From Deltaproteobacteria bacterium (GTDB lineage: Bacteria > Myxococcota_A > Polyangia > Polyangiales > Ga0077539), in NCBI GenBank assembly GCA_016218725.1, contig JACRDB010000034.1:31361-95360 (forward strand): DNA of 64,000 bases. Direction: 5' to 3'. Under the pieces are notes generated by a model. It saw nothing but the letters and a program-made list of their open reading frames with translations. It ran no database searches and was not told where the DNA came from. Of the stretch, positions 1-7,730 are shown in pieces (the first letter of the stretch is position 1; the number at the start of each line of letters is the position of its first letter). The position numbers and the translations under genes were made by a program.

Positions 1-241
1 GGCGGTGCACGCCCCGCCAGCGCTCGGGGTAGGCCCGCTTCACCTCGGGGTACTCCAGCGTGGCGATGCCCTCGGCGAAGGGGTCCTCCGCGGGGTTGGC
101 GTAGCTGTTGGCCACCATCTGCTGGGTGCCCTTGAAGAAGTGCTTGAGCGTGAGCCCGAGGCCCTTCACCAGCTCCACCAGGTACGACTGGTCCCCGAGG
201 GTCCTCAGGGGCTTCTTCATCACCTTGGTCCGTGCGGTCAT
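1..241 (-). CDS. nuoI: NADH-quinone oxidoreductase subunit I, N-terminal part (cut by window edge)
   Basis: This is the first 80 codons of the peripheral-arm subunit that carries two 4Fe-4S clusters (N6a and N6b) between NuoB and NuoG. The fragment shows a basic N-terminus, then an amphipathic stretch (LTLKHFF), an EYPEVKRAYPERWRGVHR segment typical of NuoI just before its cluster-binding region, and no cysteine motif yet. The ATG at 241-239 lies 18 bp after the nuoH stop, in keeping with operon order. A second in-frame ATG (218-220) would shorten it by 7 residues. The cluster-binding cysteines lie outside the window, so their presence cannot be checked. Confidence 0.88.
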   Translation of the reverse strand, partial: MTARTKVMKKPLRTLGDQSYLVELVKGLGLTLKHFFKGTQQMVANSYANPAEDPFAEGIATLEYPEVKRAYPERWRGVHR

Positions 242-259
242 CGCTGTCTTCCCTTCGCG

Positions 260-1558
260 CTACGCCCGGCCGGCCTGGAGGAACAGGAGGATGGTGCCCG
301 TCGCCAGGACGTTCACCAGCGCCGCCGGGAGGAGCACCCTCCACCCGAGCTTCATGATCTGGTCGTACCGGAAGCGCGGGAGCGTCCACCGGATCTGGAG
401 CTGGAGGAACACCAGGAGCAACACCTTCAAGAGGAAGTTCCCCGCGCCCACGGCCACCACGGCCCAGTGGGGCCAGTGCCACACGAAGCTCGTCCCCAGG
501 TGGGCGAAGGAGCTGCCGCAGTGCGTGAGGAGGTCCCTCGCCGTCACCGCGTGCTGCTGCGCAAGCTCCGCGGCGGCGTCGAAGCCCACCATCTTGTCCC
601 CGTGCTGGGCCACGAAGGCGCTCACCACCTCGGGGTCCAGCGCCCGCCCGGCGCTGATCATCACCTCGACGCCGCGCTGCGTAAGGAAGGGCATGTGCCA
701 GCCGCCCAGGAACACCGTGGTGAGGATGGCCCCCGCGGTGCACACCTCCACCAGCTCCCCGGCGGCGAACATGCCGAACTTGAGCCCGGAGTACTCCGTG
801 AAGTACCCGGCCACCACCTCGCTCTCGCCCTCGGGTACGTCGAAGGGCACGCGCTTGGTCTCCGCGATGGCCGCCGTGGCAAAGAGCACGAAGGCCAGCG
901 GCTGCGCGAAGATCCCCCAGACGTGGTCCACCTGCCAGTCCACCATCTCCCCGATGCGCGGGGACTGGTACACCATGAAGGCCCCCACCAGCGAGAGCCC
1001 CATGGCGACCTCGTAGGACACCATCTGGCTCGCCGCGCGCAGGCCCCCGAGGAGCGAGAACTTGTTGTCCGAGCTCCACCCCGCCAGCGCCGCGCCGATG
1101 ACCCCGGCCCCCGCCACCGCGAAGATGAACAGGATCCCCACGTCCAGGTCGGCGATCTGGAGCGGGACCACCCGCGCCCCGGCCTCCGCGGTCCAGGAGG
1201 CCTGGTACATCTCCCGGAGGTGGTTCAGGTGCAGCGTCGGCCCGAAGGGGATCACCGCGAAGAGACACAACGGCGGCACGATGGAGATGATGGGCGCGGC
1301 GGCGTAGAGCCATTTGTCCGCCTTGGGCGGGCGCCAGTCCTCCTTCCACACCATCTTGATCCCGTCGGCGATGGAGTGGATGAGCCCCGCCGCGCGGATC
1401 TTGCGGCCAAAGAGCGGGATGAAGGCCCGGTTGGGCCCCATCCGGTCTTGCATCATCGCGCTCTGCTTGCGCTCGACCCACAGGAGGATCGCCCCCACCT
1501 GCGCCAGGATCCCGACGATGATCCCGACCTTTACCAGCGCCTGTACCCAGAACAACAT
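260..1558 (-). CDS. nuoH: NADH-quinone oxidoreductase subunit H
   Basis: Membrane subunit of complex I that forms the quinone-binding chamber and joins the peripheral arm to the pump modules. Family signatures are clear: WVERKQSAMMQDRMGPNR near residue 30, the acidic loop AETKRVPFDVPEGESE near 232, and the C-terminal RWTLPRFRYDQIM near 390. I chose the ATG at 1558 because AGGAAGG lies just upstream; an in-frame start at 1588 would add ten residues that do not look like NuoH. At 432 residues it is about 100 longer than usual. The extra length sits in two loops: about 25 residues near 107-135 and about 70 residues near 292-362, between GGWHMPF and the final helices. Confidence 0.93.
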   Translation of the reverse strand: MLFWVQALVKVGIIVGILAQVGAILLWVERKQSAMMQDRMGPNRAFIPLFGRKIRAAGLIHSIADGIKMVWKEDWRPPKADKWLYAAAPIISIVPPLCLFAVIPFGPTLHLNHLREMYQASWTAEAGARVVPLQIADLDVGILFIFAVAGAGVIGAALAGWSSDNKFSLLGGLRAASQMVSYEVAMGLSLVGAFMVYQSPRIGEMVDWQVDHVWGIFAQPLAFVLFATAAIAETKRVPFDVPEGESEVVAGYFTEYSGLKFGMFAAGELVEVCTAGAILTTVFLGGWHMPFLTQRGVEVMISAGRALDPEVVSAFVAQHGDKMVGFDAAAELAQQHAVTARDLLTHCGSSFAHLGTSFVWHWPHWAVVAVGAGNFLLKVLLLVFLQLQIRWTLPRFRYDQIMKLGWRVLLPAALVNVLATGTILLFLQAGRA

Positions 1559-1598
1559 CGCTTGACCTTCCTCGGAGGAGACTCCCAAGAATGCGCCG

Positions 1599-3221
1599 TC
1601 AGGCCCCGGAGGCGCCCTCGGCGGCCGTGGTGTCCGCGGCCTTCGCGGGCGGCTGGAGCCGCGCCTGGAGCGCCGCCCGCACCTCCCGGGCCGCGCGGTA
1701 CGAGAGCTCCAGGCCCAGCCCCCGGCCCACCCGGGCGGCGGCGTCCCAGCCCGGGAGCACCCCCTCCCTGGGCAGCGCCGCGCGCTTGAAGCCCTGGGCC
1801 AGGCCCTTCACGTTCACGAAGTGCCCCTCGGCCTCCAGCGCCGAGCACACCGGCACGGTCACCGTGGCGAAGCGCGCCAGCGGCCCGTCGTGCGACAGGA
1901 AGAGCGCCACCGCGCCCACGCGCCCCAGCGGGGCGAGGGTGGCCGAGTCCAGGTCCGCGTCGGCCCCGATGCCCACGATCCCCTGCACGTCCCCCGCGGC
2001 CACCGAGGCCACCAGGTCCTGGAGGCTCCCGACCTTGTCCCCGCCCACCAACACCGCCCCGGCGCGGTTGGGGTTGGCGTCGGCGTTGCGCAGGACACGG
2101 TCCGCCTGCCAGGGCCCGCGCGCCGAGAGGTAGAGCCTCGCCTCCACCGCGCGCGCGAGCTCCGCGAGCACCAGGTTGTCCTCGCAGGTGGCCTGCGCCG
2201 AGAGCACCACCGCCAGCTTGCCCTTCGGCACCTTGGACAGCTCCGTGGCGGCGCGCTTCAGGGCGTCCTCCACGGCCGCCTCGCTCCTGGCGCTGTCCCG
2301 GCCCACGTAGGCCCTGGACACCCGGCCCAGGCGCTGGCGCTCGTAGGTCATCATCCCGTCGTCGCACATCCAGTACTTGTTGACCTGCTCGTTGTCCCTG
2401 GGCCGCAGGCGGTAGACCCGGTTCTCCCTGGGGTCGGCGTCCACCCAGGTGTTGCACCCGGTGGCGCAGCCCGAACACACCCCCGGCGAGCCCCGGAGCG
2501 TCCAGACCCGGGCCTTGAACCGGAAGTGGCTGGAGGTGAGCGCCCCCACGGGGCACACGTGCTCGGTCATCAGGGAGTACGGCCCGTCGAGCTTGCGCCC
2601 CGGGGCCAGCACAACCTCGAAGCGGTTGCCCCGCTCGCGCAGGTCCAGGGCGTGGTCCCCGGCCAGCTCGTCGCACACCCGGATGCAGCGGGTGCAGGCG
2701 ATGCAGCGCTCGGCGTCGTAGACGATGGTCTCGCTGAAGACCACGCCCTTGGGCTTGTGCACGGGCTCGTCGAGCATGCGCTTGGGCTGGCGACCCTCGC
2801 TCATCCAGTAGTCCTGGAGCTTGCACTCGCCGGCCTGGTCGCAGATCGGGCAGTCCACCGGGTGGTTCACCAGGAGGAACTCCTGAACGCTCCGGCGGGC
2901 CTCGGCGACGTGCGTGGAGCTCTGGCTGCGCACCACCATGCCCTCGCTCACCTCCTGCTGGCAGGCGGGCTGGAGCTTGGGCTTCTTCGCGGGGACCCAG
3001 TCGCGCTTGCCCTCGTCCCAGTGCATGATGTCCAGCATCATGGCGGGCCGCCCCGGCGGGGGCTCGATCTCCACGAGGCACATCCGGCAGTTGGCCGCCA
3101 CGGAGAGCCCCGGGTGCCAACAGTAGTGGGGGATCTCGATCCCCTGGCGGTGCGCCGCGCGGATGATGGTGTCACCCTTCTCGAAGGGCAGCTCCCGGTC
3201 GTCCAGCTTGAACCTCGGCAT
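1599..3221 (-). CDS. nuoG: NADH-quinone oxidoreductase subunit G (short form)
   Basis: Iron-sulphur relay subunit of complex I. Domains in order: an N-terminal 2Fe-2S ferredoxin domain (HYCWHPGL, NCRMC, PACQQEV), a His-Cys3 cluster (HPVDCPICDQAGEC), a 4Fe-4S pair (CIACTRCIRVC then HVCPVGAL), then a molybdopterin-oxidoreductase-like region that begins CSGCATGCN. At 540 residues it is much shorter than the roughly 900-residue enterobacterial protein: the C-terminal molybdopterin-type domains are reduced. The C-terminus is rich in Ala and Glu and poorly conserved. It follows nuoD by 41 bp, with no nuoE or nuoF between, so the NADH-binding module must be supplied elsewhere or be absent. Confidence 0.92.
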   Translation of the reverse strand: MPRFKLDDRELPFEKGDTIIRAAHRQGIEIPHYCWHPGLSVAANCRMCLVEIEPPPGRPAMMLDIMHWDEGKRDWVPAKKPKLQPACQQEVSEGMVVRSQSSTHVAEARRSVQEFLLVNHPVDCPICDQAGECKLQDYWMSEGRQPKRMLDEPVHKPKGVVFSETIVYDAERCIACTRCIRVCDELAGDHALDLRERGNRFEVVLAPGRKLDGPYSLMTEHVCPVGALTSSHFRFKARVWTLRGSPGVCSGCATGCNTWVDADPRENRVYRLRPRDNEQVNKYWMCDDGMMTYERQRLGRVSRAYVGRDSARSEAAVEDALKRAATELSKVPKGKLAVVLSAQATCEDNLVLAELARAVEARLYLSARGPWQADRVLRNADANPNRAGAVLVGGDKVGSLQDLVASVAAGDVQGIVGIGADADLDSATLAPLGRVGAVALFLSHDGPLARFATVTVPVCSALEAEGHFVNVKGLAQGFKRAALPREGVLPGWDAAARVGRGLGLELSYRAAREVRAALQARLQPPAKAADTTAAEGASGA

Positions 3222-3262
3222 CGATAATCTCTCTCAGTGCTCGCGGGTGGGTTGGGGGTACT

Positions 3263-4495
3263 TCAACGGTCGCACTCGCCGCCGATCATGTTGACGCTGC
3301 CGAAGATGGGCACGATGTCCGCGAGCATCCCCCCCTCGATGAGCCCCTTGGCGGACTGGAGGGAGTAGAAGCACGGCGAGCGCACCCGCACCCTCCAGGG
3401 CGTGCCCCCGCCGCGGGACACCACGAAGAAGCCCAGCTCCCCGTTGCCCCCCTCGGTGTACGCGTAGGCCTCCCCGGCCGGCACGTCCACCCCCTCCATG
3501 ATGAGCTTGAAGTGGTTGATGGTCCCCTCGATGGTGCCGTACACCTCGGATTTGGGCGGGAGCATCACCCTGGGGTCGTCCACGCTCACCTTCGCGTCCG
3601 GGGAGCGCGGGTCGACCTTCTCCATCAGGTCCAGGGTCTGCTCGATGATCCTGGCGCTCTGCCGCAGCTCCTCGCTGCGCACCATGAAGCGGTCGAAGGT
3701 GTCGCCGTCCTCGCCGATGGGGACGTCGAAGTCCACCTCGCCGTAGGTGAGGTAGGGCTTGTCCTTGCGCACGTCGTAGTCCACCCCGGAGCCGCGGAGC
3801 ATGGGCCCGGAGACCCCGTAGGCCAGCGCCGTCTCCCGGGAGAGCACCCCGATGCCCTGGGTGCGGTCCAGGAAGATGCGGTTGCGCAGGAGCAGGCTCT
3901 CGCCCTCGGCCACCACCTCAAGCACGCGCTGCACGGTCTTCCTGGCGCGGGCCACGAACTGGTCCGTGGCCGGCAGGGCGGTGCCGCCGATACGGAAGTA
4001 CGAGTGGGTCATCCGGGCGCCGGTCTGCGTCTCGTGGCACTCCCAGATCCACTCCCGGGCCTTGAGGTACCACAGGAAGGGCGTGAAGGCCCCGAGCTCC
4101 ATGGCCATGGCGCCGTTGCACGTGAGGTGGTCGGCCATGCGCGAGAGCTCGCCGTGGACCACCCGCAGGAGCTGCCCCATGCGCGGCACGGTGATCCCCA
4201 GGAGCTTCTCCACGGCGAGGGCGTAGCCTACGTTGTTCAGCAGCGGCGAGCAGTAGTTCAGCCGGTCGGTGTAGGGGAACACCTGCGCCCAGGTGCCCCG
4301 CTCGGCCATCTTCTCGAAGGCCCGGTGGAGGTACCCCGGCTGGATGTCCGTGCTCTTCACGGTCTCCCCGTCGAGCTTGAGCACCATACGAATGGTGCCG
4401 TGCATCGCCGGGTGGCTCGGCCCCATGTTCAAGCTCATGGGCTCGCTCGGGAGCTCCAGCTCGGCGTCGTCGTACTCCAGGTCGATCGGTTCCAT
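3263..4495 (-). CDS. nuoD: NADH-quinone oxidoreductase subunit D (49 kDa)
   Basis: Peripheral-arm subunit that lines the quinone site together with NuoB. The N-terminus carries the conserved NMGPSHPAMHGT loop (near residue 24), whose His contacts quinone. NYCSPLLNN and the GGECDR C-terminus are also typical. Length 410 matches the separate NuoD of most bacteria; it is not fused to NuoC as in Escherichia coli. The ATG at 4495 follows the nuoC stop by 43 bp. Confidence 0.95.
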   Translation of the reverse strand: MEPIDLEYDDAELELPSEPMSLNMGPSHPAMHGTIRMVLKLDGETVKSTDIQPGYLHRAFEKMAERGTWAQVFPYTDRLNYCSPLLNNVGYALAVEKLLGITVPRMGQLLRVVHGELSRMADHLTCNGAMAMELGAFTPFLWYLKAREWIWECHETQTGARMTHSYFRIGGTALPATDQFVARARKTVQRVLEVVAEGESLLLRNRIFLDRTQGIGVLSRETALAYGVSGPMLRGSGVDYDVRKDKPYLTYGEVDFDVPIGEDGDTFDRFMVRSEELRQSARIIEQTLDLMEKVDPRSPDAKVSVDDPRVMLPPKSEVYGTIEGTINHFKLIMEGVDVPAGEAYAYTEGGNGELGFFVVSRGGGTPWRVRVRSPCFYSLQSAKGLIEGGMLADIVPIFGSVNMIGGECDR

Positions 4496-4538
4496 GCGGC
4501 CGTTCTTGTGCGTTGGGGATACGGTGGGAGCGCCCTGG

Positions 4539-5111
4539 TCAGTCCGGGTCCTGGGCGGCCTTGAAGGTCCGGTCGAGGGGCATGCCCTCGTCGGCGAGGA
4601 AGGGGCGGAGCTTGTCGTAGGTGCCCTCGCGGTAGGCCACCAGCGGCTGGGCCTGCTGGGCCGGGTAGTCCTTGCGCAGGGGGTGGCCCTTGAACTCTTC
4701 GTAGAGGAGGATCCGGCGCAGGTCCGGGTGGCCCTTGAAGCGCACGCCGAACATGTCGAAGCACTCGCGCTCCATCCAGTTGGCGCCGACCCACACGGGG
4801 ATCAGCGTGTCCACCTCGGGGTTGTCCTCCGGGAGGCGCACCTTGAGCCGCACGCGGTGCTTGCGGGCGACGGAGTACGCGATCACGTAGACCTCGAAGC
4901 GGGCCTCCGGGTCGCCGTTGTCGCAGCAGTCAATGGCGGACAGGTCCACGAAGTAGTCGCAGGCGCAGCGAGGGTCCGTGCGCACGAACTCCGCGGCCTC
5001 GCGCCAGCGGGCCGGGGTGACCACGGCCACGTCGTCGCCGTGCTGCGAGCTGGTCTCCAGGACGTCCGCGCCGAAGCGCTCCTTGAGCCTGTCAAGAATG
5101 ATCCGGGCCAT
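4539..5111 (-). CDS. nuoC: NADH-quinone oxidoreductase subunit C (30 kDa)
   Basis: Peripheral-arm subunit of complex I, 190 residues. The 30-kDa family motif is visible around residue 105 onward (WVGANWMERECFDMFGVRF), followed by GHPDLRRILLYEEFKGHPLRKDYP, which docks onto NuoD. It begins 9 bp after the nuoB stop and precedes nuoD. The C-terminus (residues about 145-190) extends past the usual end of the conserved domain with no recognisable motif. Confidence 0.94.
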   Translation of the reverse strand: MARIILDRLKERFGADVLETSSQHGDDVAVVTPARWREAAEFVRTDPRCACDYFVDLSAIDCCDNGDPEARFEVYVIAYSVARKHRVRLKVRLPEDNPEVDTLIPVWVGANWMERECFDMFGVRFKGHPDLRRILLYEEFKGHPLRKDYPAQQAQPLVAYREGTYDKLRPFLADEGMPLDRTFKAAQDPD

Positions 5112-5120
5112 GGTGTGCCT

Positions 5121-5693
5121 TCAGGGTCGCATACGGATGTTGTAGAGGCGCTCCAGCTTCTCCTCGGCGCCGTCCGGGAGCTGGGTGTTCTTCACCACCG
5201 CGGTGGTGCGGTCCCCGTCGCCGATCTTCTGCTGGAGGAGCATGAGCCCGTCGAGCACCGCCTCGGGCCTCGGGGGGCAGCCGGGGATCATCACGTCCAC
5301 CGGGAGGATCTTGTCGATGCCCGGCACCGTGGCGTAGTTGTCGTAGAAGCCCCCGCAGGAGGCGCAGGTGCCGAAGGCGATGACCCATTTGGGCTCGGTC
5401 ATCTGGTCGTAGATGCGCTTGAGCACCGGGGCCTGCCGCTGGGAGATGGTCCCCACCACCCAGAGCACGTCCGCCTGCCGGGGCGAGAAGCGTGGGGCCT
5501 CCGCGCCGAAGCGGGCGATGTCATACCTGGGCGACGCCGCGGCGAAGAACTCCATCCCGCAGCACGCCGTGGCGAAGGGGTATTGAAAGAGCGAGTACTT
5601 GCGCGCCCAGGCGAGCAGCGCCTCGAACTTCGTGGTCACGAAGCCCGCGTCCCCCCCGCCCACGACCCGGGTCTCGAGCTCTACGTCTGCCAT
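5121..5693 (-). CDS. nuoB: NADH-quinone oxidoreductase subunit B
   Basis: Carries the terminal 4Fe-4S cluster N2 that reduces quinone. The ligand set is present: tandem cysteines in ATACCGMEF, one in GTCASCGGFYDNY, and one in IPGCPPRPE. The ATG at 5693 gives 190 residues, a normal length. The open frame extends upstream to 5912, but that part is an out-of-frame reading of nuoA and has no homology. The start overlaps the nuoA stop by 13 bp, so the two are probably translationally coupled. Confidence 0.95.
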   Translation of the reverse strand: MADVELETRVVGGGDAGFVTTKFEALLAWARKYSLFQYPFATACCGMEFFAAASPRYDIARFGAEAPRFSPRQADVLWVVGTISQRQAPVLKRIYDQMTEPKWVIAFGTCASCGGFYDNYATVPGIDKILPVDVMIPGCPPRPEAVLDGLMLLQQKIGDGDRTTAVVKNTQLPDGAEEKLERLYNIRMRP

Positions 5694-6055
5694 TCCAGCG
5701 CTCCCTTCTTCCAGCAGTACACCAGCGCCACCGTCAACACCCCGAGGAAGGCCACCATCTCCAGGAGCCCCTTGACCCCCAGGGATTGGAACAGCACCGC
5801 CCACGGGTACAGGAAGATCGCCTCGATGTCGAACACCACGAAGAGGATCGCCGTCAGGTAGAACTTCACCGACAGCTTCACCCCCTTGGCGCCGTCCGAG
5901 GGCGAGCCGCACTCGTAAGGCTCGTTCTTCTCGGGCGTGGGGTTCTTGGGGCCCATGAACGTCGCCAGGCCGAACATGGCCAGGGCCACCACCACGGAGA
6001 ACGCGACGATCATCGCGATCGGCCCATAGGTCTGCGTCAGCGTCAGGGTCTCCAA
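5681..6055 (-). CDS. nuoA: NADH-quinone oxidoreductase subunit A
   Basis: Small membrane subunit of complex I with three predicted helices and the acidic motifs NEPYECGSPSDGAK and FYLTAILFVVFDIEAIFLYPW. I place the start at the TTG at 6055: GGAGG lies at 6065-6061 with 5-base spacing, and the best promoter for the operon (TTGACA, 17 bp, TAGACA at 6103-6075) is downstream of the only earlier in-frame alternative, a GTG at 6151. The TTG start gives 124 residues, close to the family norm; the GTG would add 32 residues of no recognisable character. It is the first gene of the operon. Confidence 0.88.
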   Translation of the reverse strand: METLTLTQTYGPIAMIVAFSVVVALAMFGLATFMGPKNPTPEKNEPYECGSPSDGAKGVKLSVKFYLTAILFVVFDIEAIFLYPWAVLFQSLGVKGLLEMVAFLGVLTVALVYCWKKGALEWQT

Positions 6056-6074
6056 CAGTGCCTCCGGCGCGCCT

Positions 6075-6103
6075 TGTCTAGCGACCTCCTCCCAGGGTGT
6101 CAA
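6075..6103 (-). promoter_or_regulatory. sigma70-type promoter for the nuo operon
   Basis: On the minus strand TTGACA (6103-6098) is followed by exactly 17 bp and then TAGACA (6080-6075). The -35 is a perfect match and the -10 is poor. Transcription would start near 6068, three bases before the GGAGG of nuoA. Its position supports the TTG start of nuoA. This is read by eye; no transcription data are available. Confidence 0.5.
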
Positions 6104-6230
6104 TGACTTGTACCGCTGGGGCGCACCTGGACCTACACCCCCGCCGATCACCGCAGCCCCAGGTCAAGCCCATGTCCCCTCCGGGGCCTGGAGTTGCGGC
6201 TGATGTCTTTGAAAACATTGGGTTTTTCCC

Positions 6231-6246
6231 TGGCACGGGGGCTGCT
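6231..6246 (+). promoter_or_regulatory. sigma54-like -24/-12 element upstream of the secreted protease
   Basis: TGGCACGGGGGCTGCT matches the sigma54 consensus at nearly every fixed position (GG and GC separated by exactly 10 bp). A predicted start at about 6257 would fall after the ribosome site AGGAGG (6247-6252) and only 4 bases before the ATG at 6261. That conflicts with use of this ribosome site, so either the message is nearly leaderless or the match is fortuitous. Confidence 0.3.
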
Positions 6247-6260
6247 AGGAGGCTCCTATC

Positions 6261-7487
6261 ATGGCGCGAAGGCGAGCGGGCCTGGGGTTGTCGGTGCTGG
6301 TGCTGGTGTCCTGCTCCGAGGAGGCGGAGGAGACGGAGCTCCTGCGCATCGGTCGGGACACGACCACGAACGAGATCGTGCGGCCCGTGGGCGAGGCGAC
6401 GAGCTACCCCTTTGTGTGCACGATTCGTATGGACGGCGGGGGCGCGTGCTCCGGGGCGCTGGTGGCGCGGAACGTGGTGCTGACGGCGTCGCACTGCGTC
6501 TCCGGGGTGCGGCGCTTCAACGTGGGGTGCCCGTACTCCGGGGACAGCACGGTGGCCACGGGCTCCGAGGCGGAGATGAGCCCCACGGGCCGCTACTCCT
6601 TCTCTGGGGGGTACATCAACCCCGAGCGCGGCAGCGACGTGGCGCTGATCCACCTGGACCGGGACATCGTGGCGCCCCGCTACGGGGTGGTGCGCCTGGA
6701 GCGGGTGGACCCGCCCCTGAGGGTCTTCCCCATTGGCCGGATCAACAACGGGAGCTTCACCAGCCGCCTGTGGGTGAGCCCCACCTTCACCGTGCGGGCG
6801 CGCTACGGGCGGGGGACGCCCCCCTACGCGGTGGGGGCCAACAACGGGGTGACGCAGCCCGGGGACTCCGGCGGGGCGCTCTTCGACGCGGACACCCAGG
6901 AGATCATCGGCACGGTCTCCGGGGGCTCGTACAACACCAGCATCTACGGGGTGGTAGGCGCCCACGCCGACTGGTTCCGGGCGACGGTGCTGCGCTGGAG
7001 CGGAGCACCCCCGGGGATGTCCCCCCCTGGCGGCACCCCTCCGTCCCCGACGCCGCCCACGCCCACCCCCCCTGGTCCCACCCCGCCGACGCCTCCGGGG
7101 CCCACGCCCCCATCACCCACGCCCCCCACCCCCACGCCGCCCTCGCCCCCTCCCGGCGGAGGCGAGCCCTGCGGGATGTACGAGGGGTGGAACATCCGGA
7201 GCTGTATCGGGCCCAACGAGTGGGTGCGCTGTATTGGGGGGCGCCTGGAGCGGGGCACCTGCGGGGGGAGGTGCCTGGTGCGTCCCCCGGGCTACGACGA
7301 CGTGTGCCTCCCTGGCGCCAGGGACACCATCGAGCCTTGCGGGGAGTACACCTGGATCAACTACTTCACCTGCAATCGCTCCAGCACCCAGCGGGTGCTC
7401 TGCGCCCACGGGTACCTCCTCCGGGAGCCCTGCGCGGGGGGCTGCGTCTCACAACCCCCCGGCGTGGACGACTACTGCCAGCGCTAG
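6261..7487 (+). CDS. secreted trypsin-like serine protease with Pro-rich linker and Cys-rich tail
   Basis: Predicted exported lipoprotein: a basic start, a hydrophobic core and the lipobox LVSC. The chymotrypsin-fold domain (about residues 45-250) shows the triad: His in VLTASHC, Asp in GSDVALIHLD and Ser in QPGDSGGALF. A linker of roughly 50 residues made of Pro, Thr, Gly and Ser repeats follows. The C-terminus has two similar Cys-rich units of about 45 residues (EPCGMYEGWNIRSC... and EPCGEYTWINYFTC...), which look like duplicated binding modules. AGGAGG sits 8 bases before the ATG. It diverges from nuoA. The 22-bp dyad array starts 9 bp after its stop, so the array is probably in its 3-prime transcript region. 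Confidence 0.88.
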   Translation: MARRRAGLGLSVLVLVSCSEEAEETELLRIGRDTTTNEIVRPVGEATSYPFVCTIRMDGGGACSGALVARNVVLTASHCVSGVRRFNVGCPYSGDSTVATGSEAEMSPTGRYSFSGGYINPERGSDVALIHLDRDIVAPRYGVVRLERVDPPLRVFPIGRINNGSFTSRLWVSPTFTVRARYGRGTPPYAVGANNGVTQPGDSGGALFDADTQEIIGTVSGGSYNTSIYGVVGAHADWFRATVLRWSGAPPGMSPPGGTPPSPTPPTPTPPGPTPPTPPGPTPPSPTPPTPTPPSPPPGGGEPCGMYEGWNIRSCIGPNEWVRCIGGRLERGTCGGRCLVRPPGYDDVCLPGARDTIEPCGEYTWINYFTCNRSSTQRVLCAHGYLLREPCAGGCVSQPPGVDDYCQR

Positions 7488-7496
7488 AGCCCCGCC

Positions 7497-7665
7497 GAGG
7501 GTTGTACCCCCAGGTGTTGGGGGTCGTACCCCCAAGGGCGGGAGGCGCCACCCCCAACGGCTGGGGGTCGTACCCCCGACGGCTGGGGGTCGTGCCTCCA
7601 CGGGTTGGAGGTCAGACCCCCGACGGTTGGAGGTGGCGCCTCCACCGTTTGGGGGTACGACCCTC
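7497..7665. repeat. eight tandem 22-bp units, each a 15-bp dyad plus a 7-bp spacer
   Basis: Eight cores begin at 7497, 7519, 7541, 7563, 7585, 7607, 7629 and 7651, an exact 22-bp period. The best core is GGGGGTCGTACCCCC (copies at 7519 and 7563 are identical). The others vary, for example GGAGGTGGCGCCTCC at 7629, where both arms have changed together so pairing is kept. Spacers are 7 bp and also similar (AACGGCT, GACGGCT, GACGGTT). The array fills most of the 243-bp gap between two convergent genes. It could be a row of operators on one face of the helix, a string of RNA mini-hairpins, or a termination/insulator element. It is not CRISPR-like because the spacers are short and conserved. Confidence 0.9.
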
Positions 7666-7730
7666 AGGGCGTGGCCCCTGGACGGCGATGGCGTGGCCTC
7701 CGGGCGACTGGACCGCCTGGTCATGGTCGC

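Noticed and set aside
5..1789. Plus-strand open frame of 594 codons over the nuo genes
   Set aside because: Antisense shadow of nuoH and nuoG; rich in His, Arg and Pro with no homology or ribosome site.
6056..6151. Longer NuoA from the GTG at 6151
   Set aside because: It would start upstream of the best promoter and adds 32 residues unlike NuoA.
7497..7665. CRISPR array
   Set aside because: Period of 22 bp with 7-bp spacers that are themselves conserved; no unique spacers and no cas genes.
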